Below, piece by piece: positions 1 through 6,517 of a stretch of 34,729 nt of DNA. The stretch covers positions 1-34,729 of the forward strand of contig NZ_JAPWBR010000020.1 in the NCBI RefSeq assembly GCF_041433555.1. The letters run 5' to 3'. The stretch is from Granulicatella sp041433555. GTDB taxonomy: Bacteria > Bacillota > Bacilli > Lactobacillales > Aerococcaceae. A program made the position numbers and the translations under genes. Numbering within the stretch: position 1 is the first letter of the stretch; every line of letters begins with the position of its first letter. The notes under the pieces are model-generated. The model ran no database searches, was not told where the DNA came from, and saw nothing but the letters and a program-made list of their open reading frames with translations.

Positions 1-174
1 GTCTCGATCTTCTAATGCAGAAGGTCCATATGCTTTATAGTTCAAAAAATACATATTAAATGCTCCAGGTGAAATCTTTAAACCATATTCACTACGCAGC
101 TCACGAAAAGGCACACCATCTAAATACAATTCTATGAATCGTTCTAATTCTTTTGCAGTATGTTTCTTAACCAA
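1..174 (-). CDS. Transposase N-terminal helix-turn-helix protein, partial
   Basis: This reading frame runs off the window and leaves the first 58 codons. The TTG at 174-172 is the likely start, because an AGAGGGGG ribosome binding site lies about 11 nt upstream and no ATG is available. The visible peptide (VKKHTAKELERFIELYLDG and on) has a charged start and two helices typical of an OrfA-type DNA-binding domain that recognises transposon ends. The family call is an inference from this short piece. The start codon lies just downstream of a perfect 13-bp inverted repeat whose proximal arm contains the ribosome binding site. An ordinary HTH regulator cannot be excluded, but the transposase reading is favoured by the inverted-repeat context. 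Confidence 0.5.
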   Translation of the reverse strand, partial: MVKKHTAKELERFIELYLDGVPFRELRSEYGLKISPGAFNMYFLNYKAYGPSALEDRD

Positions 175-187
175 TCTAAAAAATACC

Positions 188-230
188 CCCTCTAAAGTAG
201 TTTACTTTTTTTAGTGTCTACTTTAGAGGG
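188..230 (-). promoter_or_regulatory. Perfect 13-bp hairpin that hides the transposase ribosome binding site
   Basis: The arms CCCTCTAAAGTAG (188-200) and CTACTTTAGAGGG (218-230) are perfect complements separated by 17 nt. On a minus-strand transcript that starts outside the element, the second arm contains the AGAGGG of the transposase ribosome binding site, so the site would be closed. This arrangement is known from other insertion sequences as protection against read-through from neighbouring genes. Confidence 0.6.
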
Positions 231-365
231 AGCATATCACAGTAGCATATATGTTACTTTTCGGTAAATACAATATACAAAAATTCTACTTCATTAAGAA
301 TCATTATTTTTCCGTTTTTACACCGAACTTTGTCAGAAAGTTCACTGTTCTATCTCAATAAAGTG

Positions 366-454
366 CCACAATAAGAATGAAAAACTTCCACAATGTTCTG
401 GAAAAATGTTGGTTTAATATTTGTTTCCAATAAAAATATAATGAGATTGTGGAA
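366..454 (+). promoter_or_regulatory. Candidate promoter and inverted-repeat operator of the first PTS operon
   Basis: A perfect TATAAT at 437-442 would start transcription about 20 nt before the ribosome binding site at 461. No convincing -35 box is seen at the right distance. TTCCACAAT at 386-394 is exactly complementary to ATTGTGGAA at 446-454, and a second CCACAAT lies at 366-372, so the -10 is flanked by arms of one motif. PRD activators of the MtlR/LevR type bind such sites upstream of their operons, but the assignment here is an inference. Nothing else was found between the insertion sequence and the regulator gene. Confidence 0.3.
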
Positions 455-472
455 ATAGATGGAGGGGATACA

Positions 473-2404
473 GTGAATAAGAGACAATCGGATATTCTGA
501 ATCGATTAATTCATGAAGAAACACCAGTAACAGGTAAGGAACTGGCGAGAACTTATTTAGTTTACACAAAGACTATCTACAATGACATCGTTGTTTTAAA
601 TGAATTTTTGAAACCGTATTCTTCATCGGTTGTGAAGAAACCAAGTGCAGGAATCTTTCTTGAAATGGATGAAGAGCATCGACACCAATTAATGGAAAAG
701 TTTCAAGTAAAGATGGAAACGAAAGCAAACAAGGAAGAGTTCAAGATGCTTTCAACATTTCTTTTAGATAACGAAGTGGATATTCTAGATTGGTCACTCG
801 AGAATTTTACGAGTGAATCTTCAATTAGAAGAGAAGTAACCGAGTTTGAGAAAGAGCTAAATGCTAATGGAGTCATGCTAGAAAAAAGACATGGCAAGTT
901 GATTCTAGGAGGAGCGGAAGATCAGATTCGTAAGTTTTTCCGAAATAAACTTCTAAGTGGCGTTACTCATTATAATCTGGATGAAATGAACCAAACAGGT
1001 TGTGTTGGAGACGGGAGAATTCAAGATCTTAACCAAATTATGAATCAACAGCTAAAACAGTATCAGTTCTCAGTAGCTCACGATTATCGTCACTATCTTT
1101 TGCTCGATTTACTTATCTTTGATATAAGGTGGCATAGAGGTTATCGTGTTGAGCAATATAAGCAACTCGATAGCAATAGTCCGAAAATTATTGAGACTTA
1201 CTTGCTAGCGAGAGACCTGCTCAATGAGATTACTGGTCAGGAAGTGGAAGAGGCAGAAATCGTCACACTTTCACAAATTTTGATTTCCATTGGAAATTAC
1301 GCAAGTGCATATCTAGGGTCTGATCCTAAAATCGAGAAGACAACTGATGCCTTTATCAACATGGTTGGAGACTTGGCAGGGATACAGCTCCAAGAGGATG
1401 AATACTTAAGAGGGATGCTCTTAAATCACCTTCCAGCGATGATTATGCGACTTCGGAATCGAATCCATCTGAAGAGTAATCTGATTGAGGATATTAAGTA
1501 TCAATACGGTATTCTGTACAACTTTGTATGGTTATCTGGAAAGATTTTCAAGGAAAATTACAATGTGGAACTAACAGACATTGAGGCTGCCCTACTGACG
1601 ATTCACTTGGAAATTGCAGTTGAGAAAATCAATCAACCAATGAAGATTTACGTTGTGTGCCCACATAGCTTGGCCACATCCGAACTCATCTTAAATCAGG
1701 TGAGAAAAGTCACTGGACAATACGACAATATCGAAAAAGTTAGCTACGACAAAGCGAAGATGCTTTTGATTCAACCAAACGATTTAGTCATTAGTTCCGT
1801 TGCTTTAGAAGATGTATCTTACCCGTATATTCACGTAGGAACCATCATGAAGGAAGAGGATCTTCTGAAAATCCAAAAGAAATTCTTGACGCACACCATG
1901 GGGCAATCGCAGTCGAATTACTTATTAAAAGACGACGAAGAGATGACAAAGAGACTCATCAAGCGATTGATTGGAAACTCAATCTATTTAAAGAAAAAAG
2001 CAGGAGATGCAGAAAAGTGTCTATCAAAAATCATCAAGTTAGCCTCAGTGGATAACTTGAAAAATCCACGATTTGAGAAGACGATTCGTCACCGGGAGAA
2101 TCTGGGGATTACGAGTACGTATACAGGCATTGCCTTACCACACGCGAATCCAAAAGAGGTAACTACCTCCGAACTCGTCATGATGACACTCGACAAGCCT
2201 GTTTATTGGGGTCAGAATCTCGTTAAAGTCGTAATGCTTATCGCCATTGCGGAAACAGAGTTAGAAATTTACAAGGATGCCTTGAAAGTTCTCTACTCGA
2301 AAATAGATAGTTCTTCTTACATTCAACATTTGTGGGAAGCAGAAAATCAAGAGATTTTTTTAACCGCTCTATTTGCAGAAGCGGAATTTGAACCAATTCA
2401 ATAA
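473..2404 (+). CDS. PRD-containing transcriptional regulator with EIIB- and EIIA-like modules
   Basis: This is a PTS-controlled regulator of 643 aa, probably an MtlR-type activator of the downstream operon. GTG 473 is preferred over the in-frame GTG at 449, because GGAGGGG lies 5 nt upstream of it. Order of parts: N-terminal HTH (about 5-50), a second winged-helix region (about 100-145), two PRD domains (about 170-270 and 285-390; LNHLPAMIMRLR carries a typical PRD histidine), a galactitol-type EIIB-like domain (about 395-480) with cysteine in VVCPHSLATSEL, and a C-terminal EIIA type 2 domain with active-site histidine in GIALPHAN. Phosphorylation by HPr and by the operon's EIIB is expected to set activity. 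It lies 11 bp before the EIIA gene. Confidence 0.85.
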   Translation: MNKRQSDILNRLIHEETPVTGKELARTYLVYTKTIYNDIVVLNEFLKPYSSSVVKKPSAGIFLEMDEEHRHQLMEKFQVKMETKANKEEFKMLSTFLLDNEVDILDWSLENFTSESSIRREVTEFEKELNANGVMLEKRHGKLILGGAEDQIRKFFRNKLLSGVTHYNLDEMNQTGCVGDGRIQDLNQIMNQQLKQYQFSVAHDYRHYLLLDLLIFDIRWHRGYRVEQYKQLDSNSPKIIETYLLARDLLNEITGQEVEEAEIVTLSQILISIGNYASAYLGSDPKIEKTTDAFINMVGDLAGIQLQEDEYLRGMLLNHLPAMIMRLRNRIHLKSNLIEDIKYQYGILYNFVWLSGKIFKENYNVELTDIEAALLTIHLEIAVEKINQPMKIYVVCPHSLATSELILNQVRKVTGQYDNIEKVSYDKAKMLLIQPNDLVISSVALEDVSYPYIHVGTIMKEEDLLKIQKKFLTHTMGQSQSNYLLKDDEEMTKRLIKRLIGNSIYLKKKAGDAEKCLSKIIKLASVDNLKNPRFEKTIRHRENLGITSTYTGIALPHANPKEVTTSELVMMTLDKPVYWGQNLVKVVMLIAIAETELEIYKDALKVLYSKIDSSSYIQHLWEAENQEIFLTALFAEAEFEPIQ

Positions 2405-2415
2405 GGAGGGATAAA

Positions 2416-2892
2416 ATGACAATCATATCTCAACTAGTTCAAAAGGATTTAATCAATCTGGAAGGAAAAGGTGAAACCAAACAAGAACTCCTGAAAAACT
2501 TAGCGGAAACGTTATTTAAAAAAGGGTACGTGAATGATGGTTTCGCCAAAGCAATACTCGAAAGAGAGGAGGAATTTCCAACAGGATTGCAACTCGAAAA
2601 AACAGCAGTTGCGATTCCACACACGTATAGTGAGTACGTGAAGAAACCTTTTATCTACGTTGTTAAGTTGGCAAATCCGGTGACGTTCATTCAAATGGGA
2701 ACTTCAGATGTGGAAGTAGATGTTCACTTCGTTGTTGTTCTTGGAATCTCAGAACCGAAGAACCAAACAGGATTATTGGTTGAATTGATGAATGTGTTCC
2801 AACAAGAAGCATTTATCGAAGCGTTACAAAACGGTCAAACCGAAGAAGAAATTTACAATTTATTTGCGACAGCAAAAATGGAGGAAGAATAA
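2416..2892 (+). CDS. PTS EIIA component, galactitol/fructose type
   Basis: This 158-aa cytoplasmic phosphocarrier passes phosphate from HPr to the EIIB encoded next. The PTS_EIIA_2 fold is recognisable, with the phosphorylated histidine in VAIPHTYSEY at about residue 69. The start has AAGGAGG just upstream. The gene sits between the regulator and EIIB in a tight run (11 bp before, 1 bp after), which indicates one transcript. It is a stand-alone EIIA, while the regulator carries a second EIIA module, so the sensor and transport functions are kept on separate proteins. Confidence 0.88.
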   Translation: MTIISQLVQKDLINLEGKGETKQELLKNLAETLFKKGYVNDGFAKAILEREEEFPTGLQLEKTAVAIPHTYSEYVKKPFIYVVKLANPVTFIQMGTSDVEVDVHFVVVLGISEPKNQTGLLVELMNVFQQEAFIEALQNGQTEEEIYNLFATAKMEEE

Positions 2893-2893
2893 C

Positions 2894-3172
2894 ATGAAAA
2901 AATTAATTGTTGCATGCGGATCAGGAGTGGCTACATCTCAAACAGTAGCATCTAAAGTAGAGCGTTTATTGAAAGAAGCAAACGTACCTTGTGAAATCGA
3001 AGCAGTAGATATGAAAGCTTTAGAACAATACGTAAAAACAGCTGACGGCTACATTTCAATCGTAAAACCTAAAAAAGACTATGGAATTCCAGTCTTTAAC
3101 GGAATTGCATTCTTAACAGGTATGGGGCAAAAACAAGAATTACAAAAAATTATTGATTTTCTAAATAGCTAG
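2894..3172 (+). CDS. PTS EIIB component, galactitol type
   Basis: This is a 92-aa EIIB of the galactitol/pentitol superfamily. The P-loop-like signature CGSGVATSQTVASKVE near the N-terminus carries the phosphocysteine (about residue 8). ATG 2894 is chosen because the reading frame open from 2792 would overlap the whole end of the EIIA gene, while GGAGGAAG lies 7-14 nt before 2894 and the family starts here. The protein transfers phosphate from EIIA to the sugar bound by EIIC. It lies 1 bp after EIIA and 12 bp before EIIC. Confidence 0.9.
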   Translation: MKKLIVACGSGVATSQTVASKVERLLKEANVPCEIEAVDMKALEQYVKTADGYISIVKPKKDYGIPVFNGIAFLTGMGQKQELQKIIDFLNS

Positions 3173-3184
3173 GAGGAACTTAAG

Positions 3185-4525
3185 ATGGAAATCTTACAAT
3201 CGGTCATTCAATATATTCTTGATTTAGGAGCTGCTGTATTCGTACCGTTCCTAATGTTAATCGTCGGTTTAGCAATGAAGATGAAATTCAGAGATGCGTT
3301 CACTTCAGCGTTAACGCTAGGGATTGCCTTCACAGGGATGGGAATCTTAGTAAACTTCATCATGACAAGTATGGGTTCTGCCGCAAATGACTTAACAACT
3401 CATACAGGCTTAAGCTTACCAGCCGTTGATATCGGTTGGCCAGGGGCTGCAGCAATCAGCTGGGCTTGGCCATATGCATTCTTAGTCTTCCCACTTCAAT
3501 TGGCCATCAACTTCATTATGTTGATTACAAAACAAACTAAAACATTGAACGTGGACTTATGGAATGTTTGGAATAAAATCTTTACAGCCGTAATCGTAAC
3601 TTACTTTACAAACAACATTGTATTTGGATTTATCGCTGCTGCAATCATTATCGTATTAGAATTAAAACTTGGGGATGCATTTGCTCCTGAAGTAGAACGT
3701 TTAACAGGTGTACCAGGGATTACAGTGCCTCACTTTATCACTTTAATCGCTGTTATCTTACATCCAATCGACGAACTATTGAAGAAAATCCCATTCTTAA
3801 ACAAAGAGTTCGATGCAGATACATTAAAAGAAAAAATTGGGGTATTCGGTGAAAACTCTGTAATGGGTGCTATCATCGGGTTTGCATTAGGTCTTGCTTC
3901 AGGTAACGGTCTAAAATATGCTTTAGGTTTAGCGGTTCAAGCTGCAACAGCTTTAACATTATTCCCAATGGTTTCTAAATTATTCTCACAAGCTTTATCA
4001 CCAATCTCAGAAGCAGTATCAGACTTCATGCGTGAGAAATTCGAAGATCGCGAAGTTTACATTGGTCTTGACTGGCCAGTACTTGGTGGACGTAATGAAT
4101 TATGGGTAGCTGTAATCTTTACAATTCCATTCTTATTAGTTGGTGCTGTAGCTTTACCAGGTAACATCGTATTACCATTTGCCGGAATTATTAACTTATC
4201 ATTCGTAGTAGGGGCTCTATTATTAACAAACGGTAACGTACTTCGTATGATTATCCACGGTTTAATTTCAACTCCACTATTCTTATATGGAGCAACTTAC
4301 TTCACACCATATATGACTCGTCTTGCTGAAGAAACAAATACTTTACAACAAACAGGTCAAATTTCTTGGGCAACATTCGAAGGTCCAGACATTCGTTATA
4401 TCTTAGCAAATGGATTTAGCGGAAATATCGTAGCTATTCTTTTAGGAGTTGCTTGGTTAGGATTATATGTATGGTTATTACAAGCTCGTAAGAAATACAA
4501 CGAAAAACTAGAAGCGGGCGAATAG
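3185..4525 (+). CDS. PTS EIIC component, galactitol (GatC) family
   Basis: This is a 446-aa polytopic membrane permease, the length expected for GatC-type EIIC proteins, with about ten hydrophobic segments over the whole length. An AGGAGG ribosome binding site precedes the start. GatC-family permeases carry galactitol, pentitols or ketoses and deliver them phosphorylated. The substrate cannot be read from sequence. The downstream aldolase suggests a ketose phosphorylated at C1, such as L-rhamnulose or a relative. The C-terminus is a short charged tail. Confidence 0.88.
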   Translation: MEILQSVIQYILDLGAAVFVPFLMLIVGLAMKMKFRDAFTSALTLGIAFTGMGILVNFIMTSMGSAANDLTTHTGLSLPAVDIGWPGAAAISWAWPYAFLVFPLQLAINFIMLITKQTKTLNVDLWNVWNKIFTAVIVTYFTNNIVFGFIAAAIIIVLELKLGDAFAPEVERLTGVPGITVPHFITLIAVILHPIDELLKKIPFLNKEFDADTLKEKIGVFGENSVMGAIIGFALGLASGNGLKYALGLAVQAATALTLFPMVSKLFSQALSPISEAVSDFMREKFEDREVYIGLDWPVLGGRNELWVAVIFTIPFLLVGAVALPGNIVLPFAGIINLSFVVGALLLTNGNVLRMIIHGLISTPLFLYGATYFTPYMTRLAEETNTLQQTGQISWATFEGPDIRYILANGFSGNIVAILLGVAWLGLYVWLLQARKKYNEKLEAGE

Positions 4526-4526
4526 C

Positions 4527-4712
4527 ATGAAAAAGCTCCTCATCTTAATTCTAGGAATCTTATTTGTAATCTCGATTCTCTATAGACAGATATGGTTAAC
4601 GCTGATTATTTTGCCCATTAGCATTTATTTAGATAAACAAAATCTATTTAAAGACTTTGATGAAAAAAGAAAAGCGAAAATCGCCAAGCTCAAAGAAAGG
4701 AAATCGATATGA
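4527..4712 (+). CDS. 61-aa membrane microprotein of unknown function
   Basis: I do not recognise this family. The protein has a hydrophobic N-terminal half (about residues 3-37, one long or two short membrane segments with tryptophan in the middle) and a highly charged lysine-rich tail (KRKAKIAKLKERK). It starts 1 bp after the EIIC stop with little Shine-Dalgarno signal, so translation is probably coupled, and its stop overlaps the rhaD start by 4 nt (ATGA). That tight packing supports a real gene. A role as an accessory subunit of the PTS permease is possible but not shown. Confidence 0.7.
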   Translation: MKKLLILILGILFVISILYRQIWLTLIILPISIYLDKQNLFKDFDEKRKAKIAKLKERKSI

Positions 4713-5545
4713 CATATCCAAAATATATAAATGAATTGTGCCAAGTAACTTATGATATGTGGAATAAGGGCTGGGACGAATACAATGGTGGTAATATTAG
4801 CTACCGTTTAACAAAAGAAGAAGCAAGTGCGGTGGAATCAGATCTTGCTGGAACTCCTTACACTTATTACACAGAAAATAGAAAAGAAGTGGAAGTTCTT
4901 GATGTACCTGAGCACGTACAAGGAGAGTATCTCTTAATTACGGCTTCTGGAAGTCATTTCAGAACATTGCACTCTCAACCAGAAGTGGACACAGGGATTA
5001 TCCAGTTGACTCCTAAGGGATACCAAGTGGTAGCTGGTTTTGTGACTGGTAAACGCCCAACAAGCGAAATCTTCATGCACGTATTGGCGCATGCAGCACG
5101 TCTAAAAGTGGATCCAAATCACCGCGTCGTGATTCATAACCATGCAACCAATATCGTTGTGTATTCATTACTAGATGAAGTGACGAGTGAATCATTAACC
5201 CTTGATTTATGGTCAGTGTTAACAGAGTCTATCGTCGTATTCCACGATGGAATCGCAGTGTTGCCTTGGGAAGTTCCAGGAACGCAATTAATCGGTGATG
5301 ACACAGCCCGTGAACTTGAAACTCACCGTTTAGTAGTGTGGGCTAAACACGGAGTACTTTCAACTGGTAAAGATTACCAAGATTGCTTCGGTTTAATCGA
5401 AACAGCCGATAAAGCTGCTCATATTGCGTTAGAACTAAAACGTGTTAGCGGAAAGAGCATCTACGAAAATAATGTTCTATCAAAAGCGGATTTGAAGAAA
5501 GTCTGTGACGTTCTTGGAGTAGAAGGAAAATACTTAAACGACTAA
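4709..5545 (+). CDS. rhaD: Rhamnulose-1-phosphate aldolase (class II, zinc)
   Basis: This enzyme cleaves L-rhamnulose 1-phosphate to dihydroxyacetone phosphate and L-lactaldehyde. Length (278 aa) and motifs match the RhaD branch of the class II AraD/RhaD aldolases: GWDEYNGGN near residue 21, PTSE with the catalytic glutamate at 120, zinc ligands H143 and H145 in HNHATN and H214 in WAKHGV, and LPWEVPGTQLIG. The start overlaps the microprotein gene by 4 nt. No rhamnose isomerase or rhamnulokinase gene is present, so the PTS is the likely source of the ketose 1-phosphate. RhaD enzymes accept several L-ketose 1-phosphates, so the true substrate may not be rhamnulose. Confidence 0.88.
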   Translation: MTYPKYINELCQVTYDMWNKGWDEYNGGNISYRLTKEEASAVESDLAGTPYTYYTENRKEVEVLDVPEHVQGEYLLITASGSHFRTLHSQPEVDTGIIQLTPKGYQVVAGFVTGKRPTSEIFMHVLAHAARLKVDPNHRVVIHNHATNIVVYSLLDEVTSESLTLDLWSVLTESIVVFHDGIAVLPWEVPGTQLIGDDTARELETHRLVVWAKHGVLSTGKDYQDCFGLIETADKAAHIALELKRVSGKSIYENNVLSKADLKKVCDVLGVEGKYLND

Positions 5546-5616
5546 TTAAAACGAAAACGATGAATAATTAAAAAATAGAATTGCCAAAAACTGTTTAAAA
5601 GATTGTTCATTTGTAG

Positions 5617-5643
5617 GAGGCAGGTTGATACCTGCCTCTTTTT
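5617..5643 (+). terminator. Rho-independent terminator of the first PTS operon
   Basis: GAGGCAGGT (5617-5625) and ACCTGCCTC (5630-5638) form a 9-bp GC-rich stem with a 4-nt loop followed directly by a run of T. It lies 71 bp after rhaD and just before the IS200-type element. Confidence 0.9.
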
Positions 5644-5655
5644 GGTCTAATTAAA

Positions 5656-5676
5656 ACCCCCGGATTGTCCGGGGGT
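5656..5676 (+). repeat. Left-end hairpin of the IS200-type element
   Basis: ACCCCCGGA and TCCGGGGGT form a perfect 9-bp stem with a TTG loop. Such hairpins are recognised as single-stranded DNA by the Y1 transposase. It may also stop transcripts entering from rhaD. Confidence 0.8.
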
Positions 5677-5710
5677 CCAAAAAGCTTTAGCGGAGTGATA
5701 ATGAAAAAAC

Positions 5711-5773
5711 AAGCCTCCTTAGTTATAATTCGTATGTGGTCTGCAAACTACAACGAAAGAACTAAGGAGGTTT
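5711..5773 (+). promoter_or_regulatory. Leader hairpin that sequesters the tnpA ribosome binding site
   Basis: CCTCCTTAGTT (5714-5724) is perfectly complementary to AACTAAGGAGG (5760-5770), and three more pairs (one G-U) extend the stem. The second arm contains the AAGGAGG ribosome binding site of tnpA (start 5778). Translational repression by a hairpin of this kind is established for IS200 of enterobacteria, and the same device is visible here. Confidence 0.8.
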
Positions 5774-5777
5774 TGTC

Positions 5778-6245
5778 ATGGGATATACCGATGACTTACA
5801 CAGTTTATCACATACGAAATGGAACTGTAAGTATCATATCGTTTTCGCACCAAAATATAGAAGAAAGGCATTCTATGAGTCAAGGAGGCTTGATGTCGGA
5901 AGAATGTTACGACAGCTATGCGAATGGAAACATGTAAATATAATTGAAGCAGAGGTCTGCGTGGACCATGTTCATATGTTAGTGGAAATACCACCAAAAA
6001 TGAGTGTTTCTGGGTTTGTCGGATATTTAAAAGGGAAAAGTAGCCAAATGATATTTGAAAGATGGGCGAATGCAAGATTTAAGTATCGCAATAGATCGTT
6101 TTGGTGTAGAGGGTATTATGTAGATTCGGTTGGAAAGCATTCGAAAGCCATTGGAGAGTATATACGAAATCAACTAAAAGAAGATCATATAGCAGAACAA
6201 TTGGAATTAGAATTGGAAGATCCGTTTACAGGAAAACGTAAATAG
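5778..6245 (+). CDS. tnpA: IS200-family Y1 transposase
   Basis: This 155-aa HUH single-strand transposase has the usual full length. Visible motifs are the start KYHIVFAPKYRRKAF, the HUH motif in VDHVHMLVEIPP (about residues 62-73), and the tyrosine-bearing helix KAIGEYIRNQLKEDH in the C-terminal part, where the catalytic tyrosine forms the 5' DNA link. The frame is intact, so the copy may be active. The start has a very strong but hairpin-covered ribosome binding site. An open frame at 5665-5937 overlapping the start is not a gene. Confidence 0.92.
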   Translation: MGYTDDLHSLSHTKWNCKYHIVFAPKYRRKAFYESRRLDVGRMLRQLCEWKHVNIIEAEVCVDHVHMLVEIPPKMSVSGFVGYLKGKSSQMIFERWANARFKYRNRSFWCRGYYVDSVGKHSKAIGEYIRNQLKEDHIAEQLELELEDPFTGKRK

Positions 6246-6317
6246 GTGCTCGTCGCAGGCCACATAAGCGCCTTGAGGCGTCGCTCTGAGATCAGGGCTA
6301 TGCCCGAAACTGAAAAA

Positions 6318-6336
6318 CCACCGGCTTAGCCGGTGG
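6318..6336 (+). repeat. Right-end hairpin of the IS200-type element
   Basis: CCACCGGC (6318-6325) and GCCGGTGG (6329-6336) form an 8-bp stem with a 3-nt loop, the right-end counterpart of the hairpin at 5656-5676. The following TTTATTTT could make it act as a terminator for tnpA as well. Confidence 0.75.
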
Positions 6337-6426
6337 ATATTTATTTTGCGTTAAGTTTTTAAAGAACACAATTATTCCTTTGATTATACAGTAAAAAATC
6401 AAAAGAAAGTGGGAAAATTAACTAAA

Positions 6427-6440
6427 ATAAAGCGTTTTCT
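6427..6440 (+). promoter_or_regulatory. Possible CcpA site (cre) before the second PTS operon
   Basis: ATAAAGCGTTTTCT keeps the central AAAGCGTTTTC of the Gram-positive cre consensus and misses two positions of the relaxed form. It lies about 80 bp upstream of the second PRD regulator, where carbon catabolite repression would be expected. The region 6346-6517 shows no unambiguous promoter. The match is imperfect, so this is a suggestion only. Confidence 0.35.
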
Positions 6441-6517
6441 ATTGTCCTTAGATATGGACATAGTTTGAAGGGGATTTTTCAAAATTGAATATAAAATAAA
6501 ATTAAGAGGTGATGATA

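Larger units (their letters stand above)
1..239 (-). mobile_element. Left-edge insertion sequence, partial (upstream end only)
   Basis: This is the upstream end of an insertion sequence whose transposase gene runs leftwards out of the window. A TG-starting tip near 237-239 (TGATATGCTCCCTCTAAAG on the minus strand) is a plausible terminal inverted repeat. The other end is not visible, so neither family nor boundary can be proven. The start of the encoded protein resembles the helix-turn-helix OrfA of IS3-type elements. Confidence 0.55.
5651..6346 (+). mobile_element. IS200-type insertion sequence (IS200/IS605 family), apparently complete
   Basis: The element of about 0.7 kb has subterminal imperfect palindromes instead of inverted terminal repeats: a left hairpin at 5656-5676 and a right hairpin at 6318-6336. 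A single intact Y1 transposase gene lies between them and there is no TnpB gene. Exact tips cannot be set from one copy. The element inserted in the gap between the terminator of the rhaD operon and the promoter of the next operon, so no gene is broken. Between tnpA and the right hairpin there are about 70 bases with short palindromes only. Confidence 0.88.

Noticed and set aside
449..472. Upstream GTG start of the first PRD regulator at 449
   Set aside because: It would put the ribosome binding site (461-467) inside the gene and overlap an operator-like arm; GTG 473 has good spacing.
2792..2893. N-terminal extension of EIIB to 2792
   Set aside because: It overlaps the EIIA gene and adds 34 residues not found in EIIB proteins; ATG 2894 has a proper ribosome binding site.
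5665..5937. 90-codon open frame overlapping the start of the IS200-type element
   Set aside because: It overlaps tnpA in another frame, crosses the left-end hairpin and the leader hairpin, and has no ribosome binding site or family resemblance.
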